DNA of 64,000 nt from the NCBI GenBank assembly GCA_004297165.1, contig SCUJ01000006.1, forward strand, positions 124,001 through 188,000, written 5' to 3'. This document shows positions 43,939-52,861 of this stretch, piece by piece. The position numbers were made by a program, and so were the translations under genes. The notes below the pieces were generated by a model. That model did no database searches, had not been told where the DNA came from, and saw nothing but the letters and a program-made list of their open reading frames with translations. Each line of letters starts with the position of its first letter. Position 1 is the stretch's first letter. This DNA comes from Gammaproteobacteria bacterium. GTDB taxonomy: Bacteria; Pseudomonadota; Gammaproteobacteria; Eutrophobiales; Eutrophobiaceae.

Positions 43939-44103
43939 ATGATGACTAGGGGGCTCATCGAAGGAGTAGGTGACTGTCAGGCCAGCCGTCATATCAGTAA
44001 TGTAATGACGCTGAAGACATTGGCGCGTAATGCTTTTTTTCTGCTGGTGGCAATCGTCGCGGCGGCCGCACTGCTGGGGCTTTTCATACCAGTCAATCAC
44101 TAA
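43939..44103 (+). CDS. Small single-segment membrane protein
   Basis: 54 residues. ATG at 43939 has GAGG 8 nt upstream; the longer frame from 43828 has no ribosome site. A hydrophilic N-terminal half (MMTRGLIEGVGDCQASRH) precedes one membrane segment (ARNAFFLLVAIVAAAALLGLF) near the C-terminus and a short tail PVNH. No family recognised. Similar small proteins are often oxidase or transporter accessory subunits. Behind a CRP-like site and followed by strong hairpins. Moderately supported only. Confidence 0.45.
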   Translation: MMTRGLIEGVGDCQASRHISNVMTLKTLARNAFFLLVAIVAAAALLGLFIPVNH

Positions 44104-44134
44104 AGTCTGGAATCACCTGAATGGAGCGGTCTGC

Positions 44135-44160
44135 TCCTGTCGGAAAATCCGCCGACAGGA
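44135..44160. other. Hairpin pair downstream of small ORF
   Basis: TCCTGTCGG and CCGACAGGA form a 9 bp stem with an 8 nt loop; a smaller stem GGAGC/GCTCC (44123-44137) lies directly before it. No T-run follows, so it is not a clear intrinsic terminator; may protect or process the transcript. Confidence 0.4.
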
Positions 44161-44280
44161 TGTCTGACCGTCCCCTCACGAAATAAATTCAAATTAAAGA
44201 AACTCTGAGTAAGTACATCCTGCAATTCTCAGAGCACATCCATGTGCCGGACAGAACCTCTGATTAATTCACGGAATTGA

Positions 44281-44357
44281 TGGTGCCCTGGACAGGAGTT
44301 GAACCTGTGACCTTCCGCTTAGGAGGCGAACGCTCTATCCTACTGAGCTACCAGGGC
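44281..44357 (-). tRNA. tRNA-Arg (anticodon CCT)
   Basis: 77 nt. Minus strand GCCCTGG...CCAGGGCACCA closes the acceptor stem with encoded CCA; D-arm GCTCAGTAGGATAGAGC, anticodon loop TCCTAA carries CCT, T-arm CAGGTTCAACTCCTG. Recognises AGG codons. Confidence 0.97.
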
Positions 44358-44421
44358 GAGTGTGATACCGGCTGCGAGTATACCATAACGGGACTGCGTG
44401 GACGGGTCATGAACCGGCCCC

Positions 44422-45222
44422 ATGATTCTAGCGGGCAAACTCATGGCATTAATCTTCCTCATCGCTGCCTTGGCCCTCCTGACGGGGTTTCTGTCCGGAT
44501 TATTGGGCATAGGCGGTGGGATAATCATGGCGCCTCTCTTGTTGTTTATCCCGCCCGTGATGGGATTCGAAACGCTGCCCATGCAGCTCGTTGCAGGATT
44601 GACTGTTGTTCAGGGTCTGCTGGCGGCGGTTGCTGGTGCGTTCGTCCACTTTAGATTGCTGACTGTCTCCATGCGACTCTGCAAGATCATGGGGCCGGTG
44701 ATCTTTATCGCCGCCCTGCTTGGCGGGGCAGGGGCGAAATGGGTTGCCAACGAGATTCTCTTAATTGTCTTTTCCATGTTGGCCGCGATCGCTGCGTTCC
44801 TCTTGTTTACCCGACGCGTGGCGGAAGAGGAATACCCTGATGTCAAACAAGTTGTTATCAATCCCGGCAGGGCCATCCTGACTGCGGTTGCTGTTGGCGG
44901 TCTGGGAGGTCTCGTCGGACAGGGCGGATCATTCCTGCTCATTCCGTTAATGATTTATTATGTGCGCATCCCAACAAGGATTGCCATCGGCAGTAACCTG
45001 GTCATTGTCATTTTCTCCACGGTCGCCGGAATCATCGGCAAATCTGCGACCGGGCAGATCGATTGGACACTCGCTGCGCCTATTATCCTGACGGTCATCC
45101 CAGGGACCCTTCTGGGTAGCGCACTGGGACACAGGGTACAGGTATTGCTGTTGCGACGCATTCTGGCCATTCTGATAGCAGTCGCTGCATGCCGGATGTG
45201 GTGGACATTGCTGGTCACGTGA
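44422..45222 (+). CDS. TauE/SafE family anion permease
   Basis: 266 residues with about eight membrane segments in two similar halves: FLSGLLGIGGGIIMAPLLLF near the start and AVGGLGGLVGQGGSFLLIPL in the second half, the G-x-G-G-G repeats of the TSUP family. These permeases move sulfite, sulfoacetate or related anions. Exact substrate not determinable. Start at 44422 or ATG at 44443; both have weak ribosome sites. Lies alone between tRNA-Arg and the convergent aminotransferase. Confidence 0.88.
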   Translation: MILAGKLMALIFLIAALALLTGFLSGLLGIGGGIIMAPLLLFIPPVMGFETLPMQLVAGLTVVQGLLAAVAGAFVHFRLLTVSMRLCKIMGPVIFIAALLGGAGAKWVANEILLIVFSMLAAIAAFLLFTRRVAEEEYPDVKQVVINPGRAILTAVAVGGLGGLVGQGGSFLLIPLMIYYVRIPTRIAIGSNLVIVIFSTVAGIIGKSATGQIDWTLAAPIILTVIPGTLLGSALGHRVQVLLLRRILAILIAVAACRMWWTLLVT

Positions 45223-45257
45223 CCCACGACGGTTCTCAACAGCCAACCAAAGCTAAC

Positions 45258-46442
45258 CTAACTGTTGTAAATCTGCATTGCCGCCTCGATCGCCACGCCG
45301 CTGTATATGGGCGCCTTCATGTCGGTGAGGATCGCATCCAGTGCGCCAAGTAGAAGCAGCACATTCTTTCGATTAGAGGCGTGGCCCATGAGGCCGATGC
45401 GCCAGATCTTTCCGGCCATGGCCCCGAGCCCGGCGCCAATCTCGATGCTGTAATCGTTGAGCAGACGTTGCCGTACTACTGCATCCTGAACTCCTGGCGG
45501 GATGGTTATGGCATTCAACTGTGGCAAACGATAAGCCTCTTCCACCACGAATGCCAGACCCATGGCCTCAACCCCGGCACGCAGTGCAAGATGGTTTTTG
45601 CGGTGCCGTTGCCAGGCATTTTCGAGGACTTCCTCCTGTAGCATTACGAGGGCTTCATGCAGTCCATAGAGCGCATTGATCGGAGCGGTGTGATGGTAGG
45701 AACGCTGCGCCCCACCATCCCAGTAACCGAGGACAAGGTTGAAGTCCAGAAACCAGCTCTGCACCTTATGTTTGCGCGATTTCACCTTTTCCACGGCCCT
45801 GGGACTGAAGGTGATGGGCGAGAGGCCGGGTGTGCAGGATAGGCATTTCTGGGATCCTGAATATACGGCATCCAGTTGCCACTCGCTGACCTTAAGCGGC
45901 GAGCCGCCCAGAGCGGTGACTGAATCGACAATAATCAGGCATTCGTATTTATGCGCGATCCCGGCGATGGTTCTGACATCGGATAAGGCCCCTGTGGATG
46001 TCTCCGCCTGAACCACGGCAACGACTTTGGCATCCGGATTGGCCTTCAATGCCGCCTCCACTTTATGCGGATCAGCGGGTTTGCCCCACTCATCCTGCAC
46101 CATGACTGGCACGGCGCCGCAGCGCTCGGCGTTTTCCTTCATGCGGCCGCCGAAGACCCCGTTCTGGCAGATGATCACCTTCTCCCCAGGCTCCAGAAGA
46201 TTCACGAACGCCGCTTCCATTCCCGCCGATCCGGGGCCGGAGATGGGCATGGCCAGCGAATAATCCGTTTGAAAGGCATAACGCAATAAACCCTTCAATT
46301 CATCCATCATAGTCACAAACGCTGGATCCAGATGCCCCAAGGTCGGCCGGGACATCGCCTCCAGTACCCGAGGGGGAACATCGGAAGGGCCGGGACCCAG
46401 CAGTGTGCGTTGCGGGGGGTGAAAGGAACGGACTGTAGTCAT
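45258..46442 (-). CDS. Alanine/serine:glyoxylate aminotransferase
   Basis: 394 residues, PLP class V family. [18 protein letters not shown] at the N-terminus, [16 protein letters not shown] with the PLP Asp, and the [13 protein letters not shown] Lys that forms the Schiff base. It transaminates glyoxylate to glycine using alanine or serine. The ATG at 46442 with AGGAA upstream gives the family start [11 protein letters not shown]; the longer frame to 46496 is rejected. Divergent from the pilin gene, about 115 bp between starts. In autotrophs this serves photorespiration-like glycolate salvage; that is not shown here. Confidence 0.92.
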   Translation of the reverse strand: MTTVRSFHPPQRTLLGPGPSDVPPRVLEAMSRPTLGHLDPAFVTMMDELKGLLRYAFQTDYSLAMPISGPGSAGMEAAFVNLLEPGEKVIICQNGVFGGRMKENAERCGAVPVMVQDEWGKPADPHKVEAALKANPDAKVVAVVQAETSTGALSDVRTIAGIAHKYECLIIVDSVTALGGSPLKVSEWQLDAVYSGSQKCLSCTPGLSPITFSPRAVEKVKSRKHKVQSWFLDFNLVLGYWDGGAQRSYHHTAPINALYGLHEALVMLQEEVLENAWQRHRKNHLALRAGVEAMGLAFVVEEAYRLPQLNAITIPPGVQDAVVRQRLLNDYSIEIGAGLGAMAGKIWRIGLMGHASNRKNVLLLLGALDAILTDMKAPIYSGVAIEAAMQIYNS

Positions 46443-46557
46443 GCGTTTTTCCTGTATGTATTGGTTATATATGAAGTGGATGGATTCTATCATCATGTTC
46501 TGCGATTATGCAGAGCCTAGAATTCTTTCGCCTTGTGCCCGAGAGAGGAGATTCGCG

Positions 46558-47049
46558 ATGATTTACCGGATTGATATCATTAGCTGGTCGACCAAAAGGA
46601 CAACCGCCAAGCCCACTGGATTCACACTCATCGAATTGATGATCGTGGTAGCAATCATAGGCATTCTCGCTGCGGTGGCGATTCCTGCCTACAACAATTA
46701 TATTGCCCGGGCCCAAGTCTCGGAGGCAGTCATGCTTACCTCAGGGCTGAAGACGCCTCTGGCGCAATATCATTCCAACTCAGGGACATTCACGGGACTT
46801 ACCGGAATCGCTTCCTTTGGTGCGACCGCGACCGGGAAGTTTGTATCGACCATCACCCTAACCGGAGGGAGTGGGGCAACGATTATCGTGCAAGCGGCGT
46901 TGAAGACGCAAGCCGTTAACGCTGTCATTAAGGGACAGACATTCGCCATGAGCACCACGGATGGAGGATCGACCTGGGATTGTGGTGACCAGGCTATCGG
47001 CTCCTTGAATACCATACCTTCTGAATTTCTACCCCTTGCCTGCAGATAG
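46558..47049 (+). CDS. pilA: Type IV pilin (PilA-like)
   Basis: 163 residues. A long leader of about 21 residues ends in KPTG and is followed by [20 protein letters not shown], the class IVa prepilin signature cut by PilD with Glu5 retained. The C-terminal pair of Cys (WDCGDQ and LPLACR) forms the D-loop. Start ATG with AGGAG upstream; the longer frame from 46441 overlaps the divergent promoter. No pilus assembly genes neighbour it, and no clear sigma-54 promoter is seen, unlike PilR-controlled pilins. Confidence 0.93.
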   Translation: MIYRIDIISWSTKRTTAKPTGFTLIELMIVVAIIGILAAVAIPAYNNYIARAQVSEAVMLTSGLKTPLAQYHSNSGTFTGLTGIASFGATATGKFVSTITLTGGSGATIIVQAALKTQAVNAVIKGQTFAMSTTDGGSTWDCGDQAIGSLNTIPSEFLPLACR

Positions 47050-47321
47050 ATATTTATAGTCAGACTCATCAGGTGAGGTGCCAGACCCGATTTACTTGAG
47101 GCAGGCGCTGCCTGAATTCACTTTCCCATTGCCCGCTATGGCTGGCTGCAACATCATTAGGATCGCCCCGGGCAATCCTTATCGGAATATCCTTTCCGGT
47201 TGCCGATCCGTAATTGTTTTAGCTTCGGGAGGTCGTGAATTGTGGTCAGCTTATTCGAGTGACCTTGCCAAATATTTGGCCATTAGGTTTGTTTATTGAG
47301 GTAGTTGCGTCGGGTTCCTTA

Positions 47322-48905
47322 TCAGACCTCAGGCAGATCAGAGCCGCCAACCCAGAAGCCATGTACCTGACCGGGGATTCGATAGGGCATATGTACCGTG
47401 GCAATGACACCGTCTTCAGGATGTTGTGCGTCGATAAGGATTAAATCCGAGCGGCTGTTTTCCTTCAGTCGTGTGGCTATGCCGATGAGATAGCCATCCC
47501 CCTCTGGCGCATCCTTGCGGCGCGGCACGAAACACATCTCGGCGAGCGTCGTATCGGGACCTGGATTGTAGAATTTCGCTAGCTGTGTCTGGTGATCCAC
47601 TATCGCCCAACCCTGCCGGCCGGCTTGCAGGAAGCCGAAACGATAGTGAACGGTGTGATAACGGTCATCCTGGCGGGCCAGTACTCCCCGAACCTCCGGA
47701 TAGAGGATCTCCACTTCGAAATTATCCTGCTTGCGCGACAGATCGACCCGCATTCTTCGGATCTGACCGGACGCGGCGTTCGGATCAAAACTCTCGTGCA
47801 GTTGTGGAAAAAACGGAAACTGATTCGTGGGCGCTCCGTCCATGTCGAAATACACCTTCGATCCATCGGACCAGTTGCCCATGGTGTGCGTGGCCATCTC
47901 GCCCTTCCCCTTGAACCAGCGGAGGTCCGATCCATCGCCGCCGCGCGCCATCACGCCGAGCCAACTCGGCAGAGTGGAGTCCCAGGCGAAATGCGGCCCG
48001 TTCCTGGCAAGGATCTCCCGACTGGAGACCATCGGGATCACGAGAAACATGATGTGTTTTTCGGTCACGCCAAAATCATGCAACATTCCGGCATAAGGCA
48101 CCTTGATCCAGGCAGACCACGTGACCTTTCCCGTTTTCGGATCGACGCTGATGATCTCGACATCATCAGTAAGCAGACCTTTCGCCTCGTAGCCAAAACC
48201 GATCAATTCGCCCGTGTGTGAATCGATTTTCGGATGGGCGGTAAAGGTCTCCCCCTTGAGACCACCGCCGAAGGTATAGTAATCATCGAGCGTCTCCAGA
48301 GTCAGCGGGTCCATGGCCACCGGCGGGCTGTCTTCCTTCAAGGCCAGCAGTTTCCCGTGATGATAAAAAACCTGAGTGTTGGCCGTGCCGCGGCTCAAGC
48401 CCTTCACGCTGGGGGCGTCCGTCCCTGGATTGCGGTACATGCCGAACAAGGAGCTCCTTGCCGCGTGCTGGGCCTTCCAGCGCTGGGTGCGTACATAACG
48501 GCTGCGATAATCGACATGCCCATCCTTGATGCGGAACATGGTGACGTGACCTTCGCCATCGAAGGGAATATCGTTTTCATATTGCGCCGGTTTCGGATAT
48601 TGCGGGTCCGGCCCGACCCGATAAAAGACGCCGTCGAGGTCCGCCGGGATGTCGCCCTCGACTTCACAATCGTAGAGATCGTTTTCGGAACGTGAGACGG
48701 CGCCTCCACCGCCGAACAGACGCCTATCTTCCGGGAACGATAATCCGGCTTCGGCACTCCTCATGGACGCGAGTCCTGTCGAAGTCACGGCGCCGCCTGC
48801 CAAGGCCGCCCGGAGAAAGCTCCTCCGATCCAAAGTCAAAGTCGAGTCTGGTTCAAGACCGGCGCGTGTGACGGCGCCCGCCGGCAATCCGGATTGTTTC
48901 TGCAT
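47322..48905 (-). CDS. Carotenoid oxygenase family protein with Tat signal
   Basis: About 527 residues. A twin-arginine signal (LDRRSFLRAALAGGAV) after a 25-residue extension sends it out folded. Seven-bladed propeller iron ligands are four histidines found in ETFTAHPKID, GMLHDFGVTE, QLHESFDP and GQVHGFWVGG. Such enzymes cleave carotenoids, stilbenes or lignin-derived alkenes with Fe(II) and O2. M38 of the longest frame, at 48905, has GAGGG 8 nt upstream and is preferred to ATG 48911. A CrtI-like oxidoreductase lies near, but no synthesis genes are seen. Confidence 0.9.
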   Translation of the reverse strand: MQKQSGLPAGAVTRAGLEPDSTLTLDRRSFLRAALAGGAVTSTGLASMRSAEAGLSFPEDRRLFGGGGAVSRSENDLYDCEVEGDIPADLDGVFYRVGPDPQYPKPAQYENDIPFDGEGHVTMFRIKDGHVDYRSRYVRTQRWKAQHAARSSLFGMYRNPGTDAPSVKGLSRGTANTQVFYHHGKLLALKEDSPPVAMDPLTLETLDDYYTFGGGLKGETFTAHPKIDSHTGELIGFGYEAKGLLTDDVEIISVDPKTGKVTWSAWIKVPYAGMLHDFGVTEKHIMFLVIPMVSSREILARNGPHFAWDSTLPSWLGVMARGGDGSDLRWFKGKGEMATHTMGNWSDGSKVYFDMDGAPTNQFPFFPQLHESFDPNAASGQIRRMRVDLSRKQDNFEVEILYPEVRGVLARQDDRYHTVHYRFGFLQAGRQGWAIVDHQTQLAKFYNPGPDTTLAEMCFVPRRKDAPEGDGYLIGIATRLKENSRSDLILIDAQHPEDGVIATVHMPYRIPGQVHGFWVGGSDLPEV

Positions 48906-49072
48906 TGGCATCGCCCTCTGATTGCGTAAATCGTGTTTCCGGCCGCTGTCCTCGGCAGCGGCCGGGCAAACATAGCACAACGGATCGCTGGACACCATTA
49001 TCCATCGGGTTATCATTGTTACTCCATCCAGTGATTCACCATTACAACACGAACGAGATAAGGTAGTAGCTT

Positions 49073-49582
49073 ATGGCCAGTTCAGAACAAGATCGATCAT
49101 CTCCCTTGCGCCTTGGCGGCGGGCCGCCACGGACATTCGCGGATCCGCAGAATGAATTCGAAGAGGCGTTAATCCAACTCAGCCGGAAGGAGTTGCCGGT
49201 CCAGAAATTCCTGGAAAAATTCTTCAATTCCAACGTCTATATCCTGCTGCCGGAAGGACAGGTGAAAAATATAGGGGATCAGGCGAAACTGGTTCCGCAT
49301 CCGCGGGTCTTCGCGCTGGCGCGGCCCGGACACGATTCGGTCTGTGTCTACTCGCATCCGTCGCGGGCGCATCCGACCCGCGAGCTTTATCCCGACTTCA
49401 AGTTCGAATACGAGGTCAACGCCGGGAACTTTCTGTTCGGGATTGAGGGCAGCGTGGGGGTGTCGATCAATCCGTATTGGGATATTAATTTTGAGTGGAG
49501 CAATCACCAACTCGCCGCGATGAAGGAGCAGATGCGGCGGCAGACGCCGGAACCGGATTGCGGGCAGGAGCCCGTGCACTGA
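49073..49582 (+). CDS. SseB-like domain protein
   Basis: 169 residues, cytoplasmic, no signal peptide. FEEALIQLSRKELPVQKFLEKFF and VYILLPEGQVKNI, then RVFALARPGHDSV, and GVSINPYWDINFEW resemble the SseB N-terminal fold. SseB-type proteins often occur as accessory or immunity-like proteins of unclear role. Partner gene of the PqqD-like protein 11 nt downstream; both appear as one unit. Function unknown. Confidence 0.6.
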   Translation: MASSEQDRSSPLRLGGGPPRTFADPQNEFEEALIQLSRKELPVQKFLEKFFNSNVYILLPEGQVKNIGDQAKLVPHPRVFALARPGHDSVCVYSHPSRAHPTRELYPDFKFEYEVNAGNFLFGIEGSVGVSINPYWDINFEWSNHQLAAMKEQMRRQTPEPDCGQEPVH

Positions 49583-49593
49583 GGATACCTGCC

Positions 49594-49977
49594 ATGGATA
49601 AATCAAGGTATTTCTTCAGGACCGTGGTCTATGCCAAGCGCGGCAAACAGGTGACGTTGGTCGATTTGCACAATCCCAGGGAAGATACGCCGGTGCTGGA
49701 ACCCTGGCTGAGTCTCGTGATCAACCTGGCGGATGGACGGCACACAATCCAGCAACTGATCGATTTCATGAAAAGCAAATACGCCGAGTCTGTTCCGGAA
49801 AATCTGGAACAGACCATCGAGTCGGTGCTGACCCGGCTCACCGAGGCGGATGCGATCCGATTATCCGAGCGCGCCGTGGACCTGCCGTATTATCTGGCCA
49901 TGCCGGCGGAGAAACTGGATATCGAACTCGCGAAAAAAATGATGGCGGAAGACAATTTTCGCCAGGGCAGCGCCTGA
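49594..49977 (+). CDS. PqqD-like peptide-chaperone fold protein
   Basis: 127 residues. LEPWLSLVINLADGRHTIQQLIDFMKSKY is read in two parts (LEPWLSLVINLADG and HTIQQLIDFMKSKY) followed by VLTRLTEADAIRLSE; the alpha-beta pattern D-G-x-x-T-x-x-x-L and a terminal L-x-E-A-D/G-x-I match PqqD-like RiPP recognition elements. PqqD proteins hold precursor peptides for radical SAM enzymes, but no such enzyme or precursor gene is adjacent. ATG at 49594 has GAGG 9 nt upstream; the 49495 start is rejected. Confidence 0.65.
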   Translation: MDKSRYFFRTVVYAKRGKQVTLVDLHNPREDTPVLEPWLSLVINLADGRHTIQQLIDFMKSKYAESVPENLEQTIESVLTRLTEADAIRLSERAVDLPYYLAMPAEKLDIELAKKMMAEDNFRQGSA

Positions 49978-49989
49978 TAACCTGGGGCA

Positions 49990-51576
49990 TCATCCAAGAT
50001 CGCGCAGTATCTCCCGCGCTGCATTATAACCAGGTGCGCCGCTGACCCCGCCGCCGGGATGCGTCCCGGACCCGCACATATAAAGATCCCGCAACGGCCC
50101 CCGATATTGACCAATGCCGGGAAGCGGACGCGCGCAGTACAACTGATCGAGGGAGAGAGCGCCATGAAAGATATCGCCCCCAATCAGGCCGAACTCCCGT
50201 TCCAAATCCAGTGGCGTAAGGATGCTGCGTCCGAGGATGCTGCCCTTGAAGTTCGGCGCGTAGCGATCGACGGTGTTCAGGATTAGGTCGGCCGCCTCTT
50301 CTTTCGCCGTGTCCCAGGACCTCCCATCCGGGAGTGCAGGGTTGAAATGCTGACAGAAGAGACTTGCAACATGCGCGCCGGGAGGGGCGAGGGAGTCATC
50401 CACCGTGCTCGGGATCAGCATTTCGATTACGGGCGCCTGTGACCACCCCAGTCGGCGAGCATCCCACCAGGCCTGTTCCATATACTGTAATGAGGGGGCA
50501 ATGAGTATTCCTGATTGCAGATGCCTCAGATCCGGGTCATCACGGGGGGCGCCGCAAAAGCGCGGCAGTTCCGCAAGCGCGACATTCATCCGGAAGCTTC
50601 CCGAACCGCTTTTATACCGGTGCATGCGCGCCAGAAACTCCGGTTCGAGATCGGACGGTTCAATCAGGTTGAGGTAAAGCAAGCCGGGATGGACATTCGC
50701 TACTACGGCCGTGGCGCGTATCGATTCTCCGGACTCCAGCAATACCCCGCTCACCCGGCCCTTTTCGACCAGGACCTTGGCGACCGGGGATTCGAGACGG
50801 ATCCGGACGCCTCTGGCCTCCGCTTCCTTCGCCATTGCTTGGGTAACCGCACCCATGCCGCCTATGGCGTGGCCCCATTCCCCGCGTCTTCCATTAACCT
50901 CGCCCAGCACATGATGCAACAACACATAGGCCGTACCAGGGCTGTAAGGACTTGCGAAATTTCCGACAATGGCATCGAATCCGAACAGGGCGCGGATTGA
51001 TTCAGTCTCGAACCAGGATTCGAGCAACTCCCCCGCGCTGTTGGTGAAGAGTGTAATAAGGTCCGCACGAGAACACGCTGGAGTCTTGCGCAAACGATTA
51101 AGCAGACGCAATCCGGTGAGCATATCGCGCACGCCATTAAACGGATTAACTGGCGTCTCCAGCAGCAGCGGGCGCAGGAAATCGGCCGCGCCTGAGAGCA
51201 TTCGCTGATATTCCGGCAAATGTGAGGCGTCCTGGCTGGAAAAGCGCGCGAATTCCGCTTGGGTCTCCGCCAGCGTGGGGCCAGTGCGCAGGTAGTTTCC
51301 GTCCAGCGGCAGGAAATTGGAATACGGTCGCGGCAGGATACGCAGGCCGTGTCGGTGCAGGTTCAGATCCTCGATGATCCGGCGTTGGAGCAGGCTGACC
51401 GTATAACTCGCCGTGGAATTGCGAAAACCCGGTATGAATTCCTCGGTCACGGCCGCGCCGCCGACAACCCCGCGGCGTTCCAGGATGGTGACGCGCAGAC
51501 CGGCCGCGGCGAGATAACAGGCACAGACCAGACCGTTGTGACCGCCTCCGATAATCAGGATGTCGTCGTTAGGCAC
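49990..51576 (-). CDS. Phytoene dehydrogenase-like FAD oxidoreductase
   Basis: About 528 residues. N-terminal DDILIIGGGHNGLVCACYLA with ERRGVVGGAAVTEEF, a middle HAIGGMGAVTQAMA and a C-terminal MCGSGTHPGGGVSGAPGYNA region are typical of the CrtI/NOX-like (PYROXD2-type) family. These desaturate carotenoids or oxidise other lipids. Start at GTG 51576 has AAGGAAACC upstream and gives the FAD motif near the start; the longer frame to 51633 is unsupported. It converges with the PqqD-like gene and is divergent from the arsR remnant and arsM. Confidence 0.85.
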   Translation of the reverse strand: MPNDDILIIGGGHNGLVCACYLAAAGLRVTILERRGVVGGAAVTEEFIPGFRNSTASYTVSLLQRRIIEDLNLHRHGLRILPRPYSNFLPLDGNYLRTGPTLAETQAEFARFSSQDASHLPEYQRMLSGAADFLRPLLLETPVNPFNGVRDMLTGLRLLNRLRKTPACSRADLITLFTNSAGELLESWFETESIRALFGFDAIVGNFASPYSPGTAYVLLHHVLGEVNGRRGEWGHAIGGMGAVTQAMAKEAEARGVRIRLESPVAKVLVEKGRVSGVLLESGESIRATAVVANVHPGLLYLNLIEPSDLEPEFLARMHRYKSGSGSFRMNVALAELPRFCGAPRDDPDLRHLQSGILIAPSLQYMEQAWWDARRLGWSQAPVIEMLIPSTVDDSLAPPGAHVASLFCQHFNPALPDGRSWDTAKEEAADLILNTVDRYAPNFKGSILGRSILTPLDLEREFGLIGGDIFHGALSLDQLYCARPLPGIGQYRGPLRDLYMCGSGTHPGGGVSGAPGYNAAREILRDLG

Positions 51577-51626
51577 AGGTTTCCTTTGATGACAGGAGAT
51601 CCGGATCAGAATACAAATCCCAGGTA

Positions 51627-51838
51627 ATGACAAGCTTCCTGGTTTGCGGACATCGAAATAGAAAAATTACATCGGCGCTGGTGGCCATCGTGCAACGCCT
51701 GATCCAGATCGGATCGGGCTGATCAAGGGCGAGGTGGAAGGTCCCAGGGTTTGCTATTGCGTAGATGCACGTGCCTGGGAGAGCGCCAGAAAGGCATTAA
51801 ACGAGGTATTCGGAGGTTTTAAGGGATGTTGTGAATAA
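51627..51838 (+). pseudogene. Frameshifted ArsR-type winged-helix remnant
   Basis: Frame 1 reads from ATG 51627 to VAIVQRLIQIG and ends at a stop after the next two codons; the frame in register with LIKGEVEGPRVCYCVDARAW continues to TAA at 51838 ending in GCCE. A 5 bp tandem duplication (ATCGGATCGG, 51708-51717) shifts the frame. Removing one copy gives a continuous 68-codon frame whose second half resembles the C-terminal winged helix of ArsR arsenic regulators (GEVEGPRVCYC, terminal Cys pair). The usual N-terminal half is missing. Confidence 0.6.
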
Positions 51839-51853
51839 TTTTTTGGCAAAAGC

Positions 51854-51869
51854 ATCGTAATATTACGAT
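51854..51869. promoter_or_regulatory. Perfect 16 bp palindrome before arsM
   Basis: ATCGTAATATTACGAT is fully self-complementary and lies 22 bp before the arsM ATG and 15 bp after the arsR remnant stop. This A/T-cored palindrome is typical of ArsR-family operators, so it is likely the former arsR/arsM control site. If the regulator is dead, arsM may be expressed constitutively or controlled by another ArsR. Confidence 0.6.
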
Positions 51870-51890
51870 ATTTATAGAGGAGCACAAGTC

Positions 51891-52697
51891 ATGAGCGAGA
51901 GTGAAGGTTTGAAACGGTTGGTCAGGGATAAATACGGGGCGCTGGCCGCGCGAGATAACGAGAAAGATCAGGGCGACTGTTGCTGCGCCGATGCGGGTTG
52001 CGGGACGGATATGGCCCCGCTGGTCAGCGGATATGAGGAACAACAAGGTTATAACCCGGATGCCGACCTCGGGCTCGGCTGCGGCCTGCCGGTGGATCTC
52101 GCGGGTTTGCATCCCGGCGATACCTTGATCGATCTCGGCGCCGGGGCCGGTAACGATTGCTTCATCGCCCGCGCCGCAGTCGGCGAAAGTGGTCGTGTGA
52201 TTGGCATCGACATGACGCCCGAGATGATCGCCAAGGCCAGGCGCAACGCGGAAAAATCCGGTTTCGACAATGTCGAATTCCGGTTGGGCGAACTCGAAAA
52301 TCTGCCGGTGGAAGATAATCTTGCCGACGTCGTGGTGAGTAACTGCGTCTTTAACCTGGTCCCCGACAAGGCCAGGGCATTCAGGGAAACCTGGCGGGTC
52401 TTGAAACCGGGCGGTCATTTCAGCATCGCGGACATCGTGACCCTGGGAGAGTTACCCCACGAGTTGCAACGCGTGGCGGAGTTGTATACCGGCTGTATCG
52501 CCGGGGCCATGGATCGGGATGCCTATTTGCAGTTGATCCGCGCCGCGGGTTTCAAAGCGGTCCGGGTGCAAAGAGAGTCGCGGATCGCCATACCGCGGGA
52601 GTTGCTCATGCGGCATGGCATCCCAGCCGAAATCGCCGGGAAGCTCGCAGATCAGACCACGGTCATGAGCATCACCGTGACGGGTGAGAAGCGCTGA
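51891..52697 (+). CDS. arsM: Arsenite SAM methyltransferase
   Basis: 268 residues. ArsM methylates arsenite via SAM to mono-, di- and trimethyl forms. SAM fold DTLIDLGAGAGNDC, GIDMTPEMIAKAR, ADVVVSNCVFNLVPDK, RVLKPGGHFSIADI. The three As(III)-binding cysteines fit Cys64 (LGLGCGLP), Cys152 (SNCVFN) and Cys202 (YTGCIAGA); a Cys-rich N-terminal segment DCCCADAGC adds more. RBS AGAGG before the ATG. Preceded by a broken arsR and an intact palindrome. No arsenic transporter gene in view. Confidence 0.95.
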   Translation: MSESEGLKRLVRDKYGALAARDNEKDQGDCCCADAGCGTDMAPLVSGYEEQQGYNPDADLGLGCGLPVDLAGLHPGDTLIDLGAGAGNDCFIARAAVGESGRVIGIDMTPEMIAKARRNAEKSGFDNVEFRLGELENLPVEDNLADVVVSNCVFNLVPDKARAFRETWRVLKPGGHFSIADIVTLGELPHELQRVAELYTGCIAGAMDRDAYLQLIRAAGFKAVRVQRESRIAIPRELLMRHGIPAEIAGKLADQTTVMSITVTGEKR

Positions 52698-52762
52698 AAC
52701 CGCGGCCTGCGTGCCGGGCATTCCATCCAGGCGCACAGGCTGGGAAGCCCTGCGTCGGTGTG

Positions 52763-52833
52763 TATAATGTCGGTGGGTCAAGCCCACGTCCGGGCGGTGA
52801 CCACCGCCGGGATAATGTTGTCAAGGTCAACAT
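52763..52833 (+). promoter_or_regulatory. Promoter and three-hairpin leader of the DPP III gene
   Basis: Perfect -10 TATAAT at 52763-52768, with a weak -35 (CTGGGA at 52740). Then three consecutive hairpins: GTGGG-N5-CCCAC (52773-52787), a 10 bp stem with one mismatch (52790-52811) and ATGTTG-N7-CAACAT (52815-52833). The structured leader ends close to the ATG at 52862. Confidence 0.4.
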
Positions 52834-52861
52834 CAACTAGAACTCCATGAGGGCGTGGATC

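Noticed and set aside
47078-47299. 73-codon frame after the pilin gene
   Set aside because: No ribosome site or family; intergenic.
52773-52833. Known riboswitch in the DPP III leader
   Set aside because: Hairpins are present, but no conserved core of a known riboswitch class is recognised.
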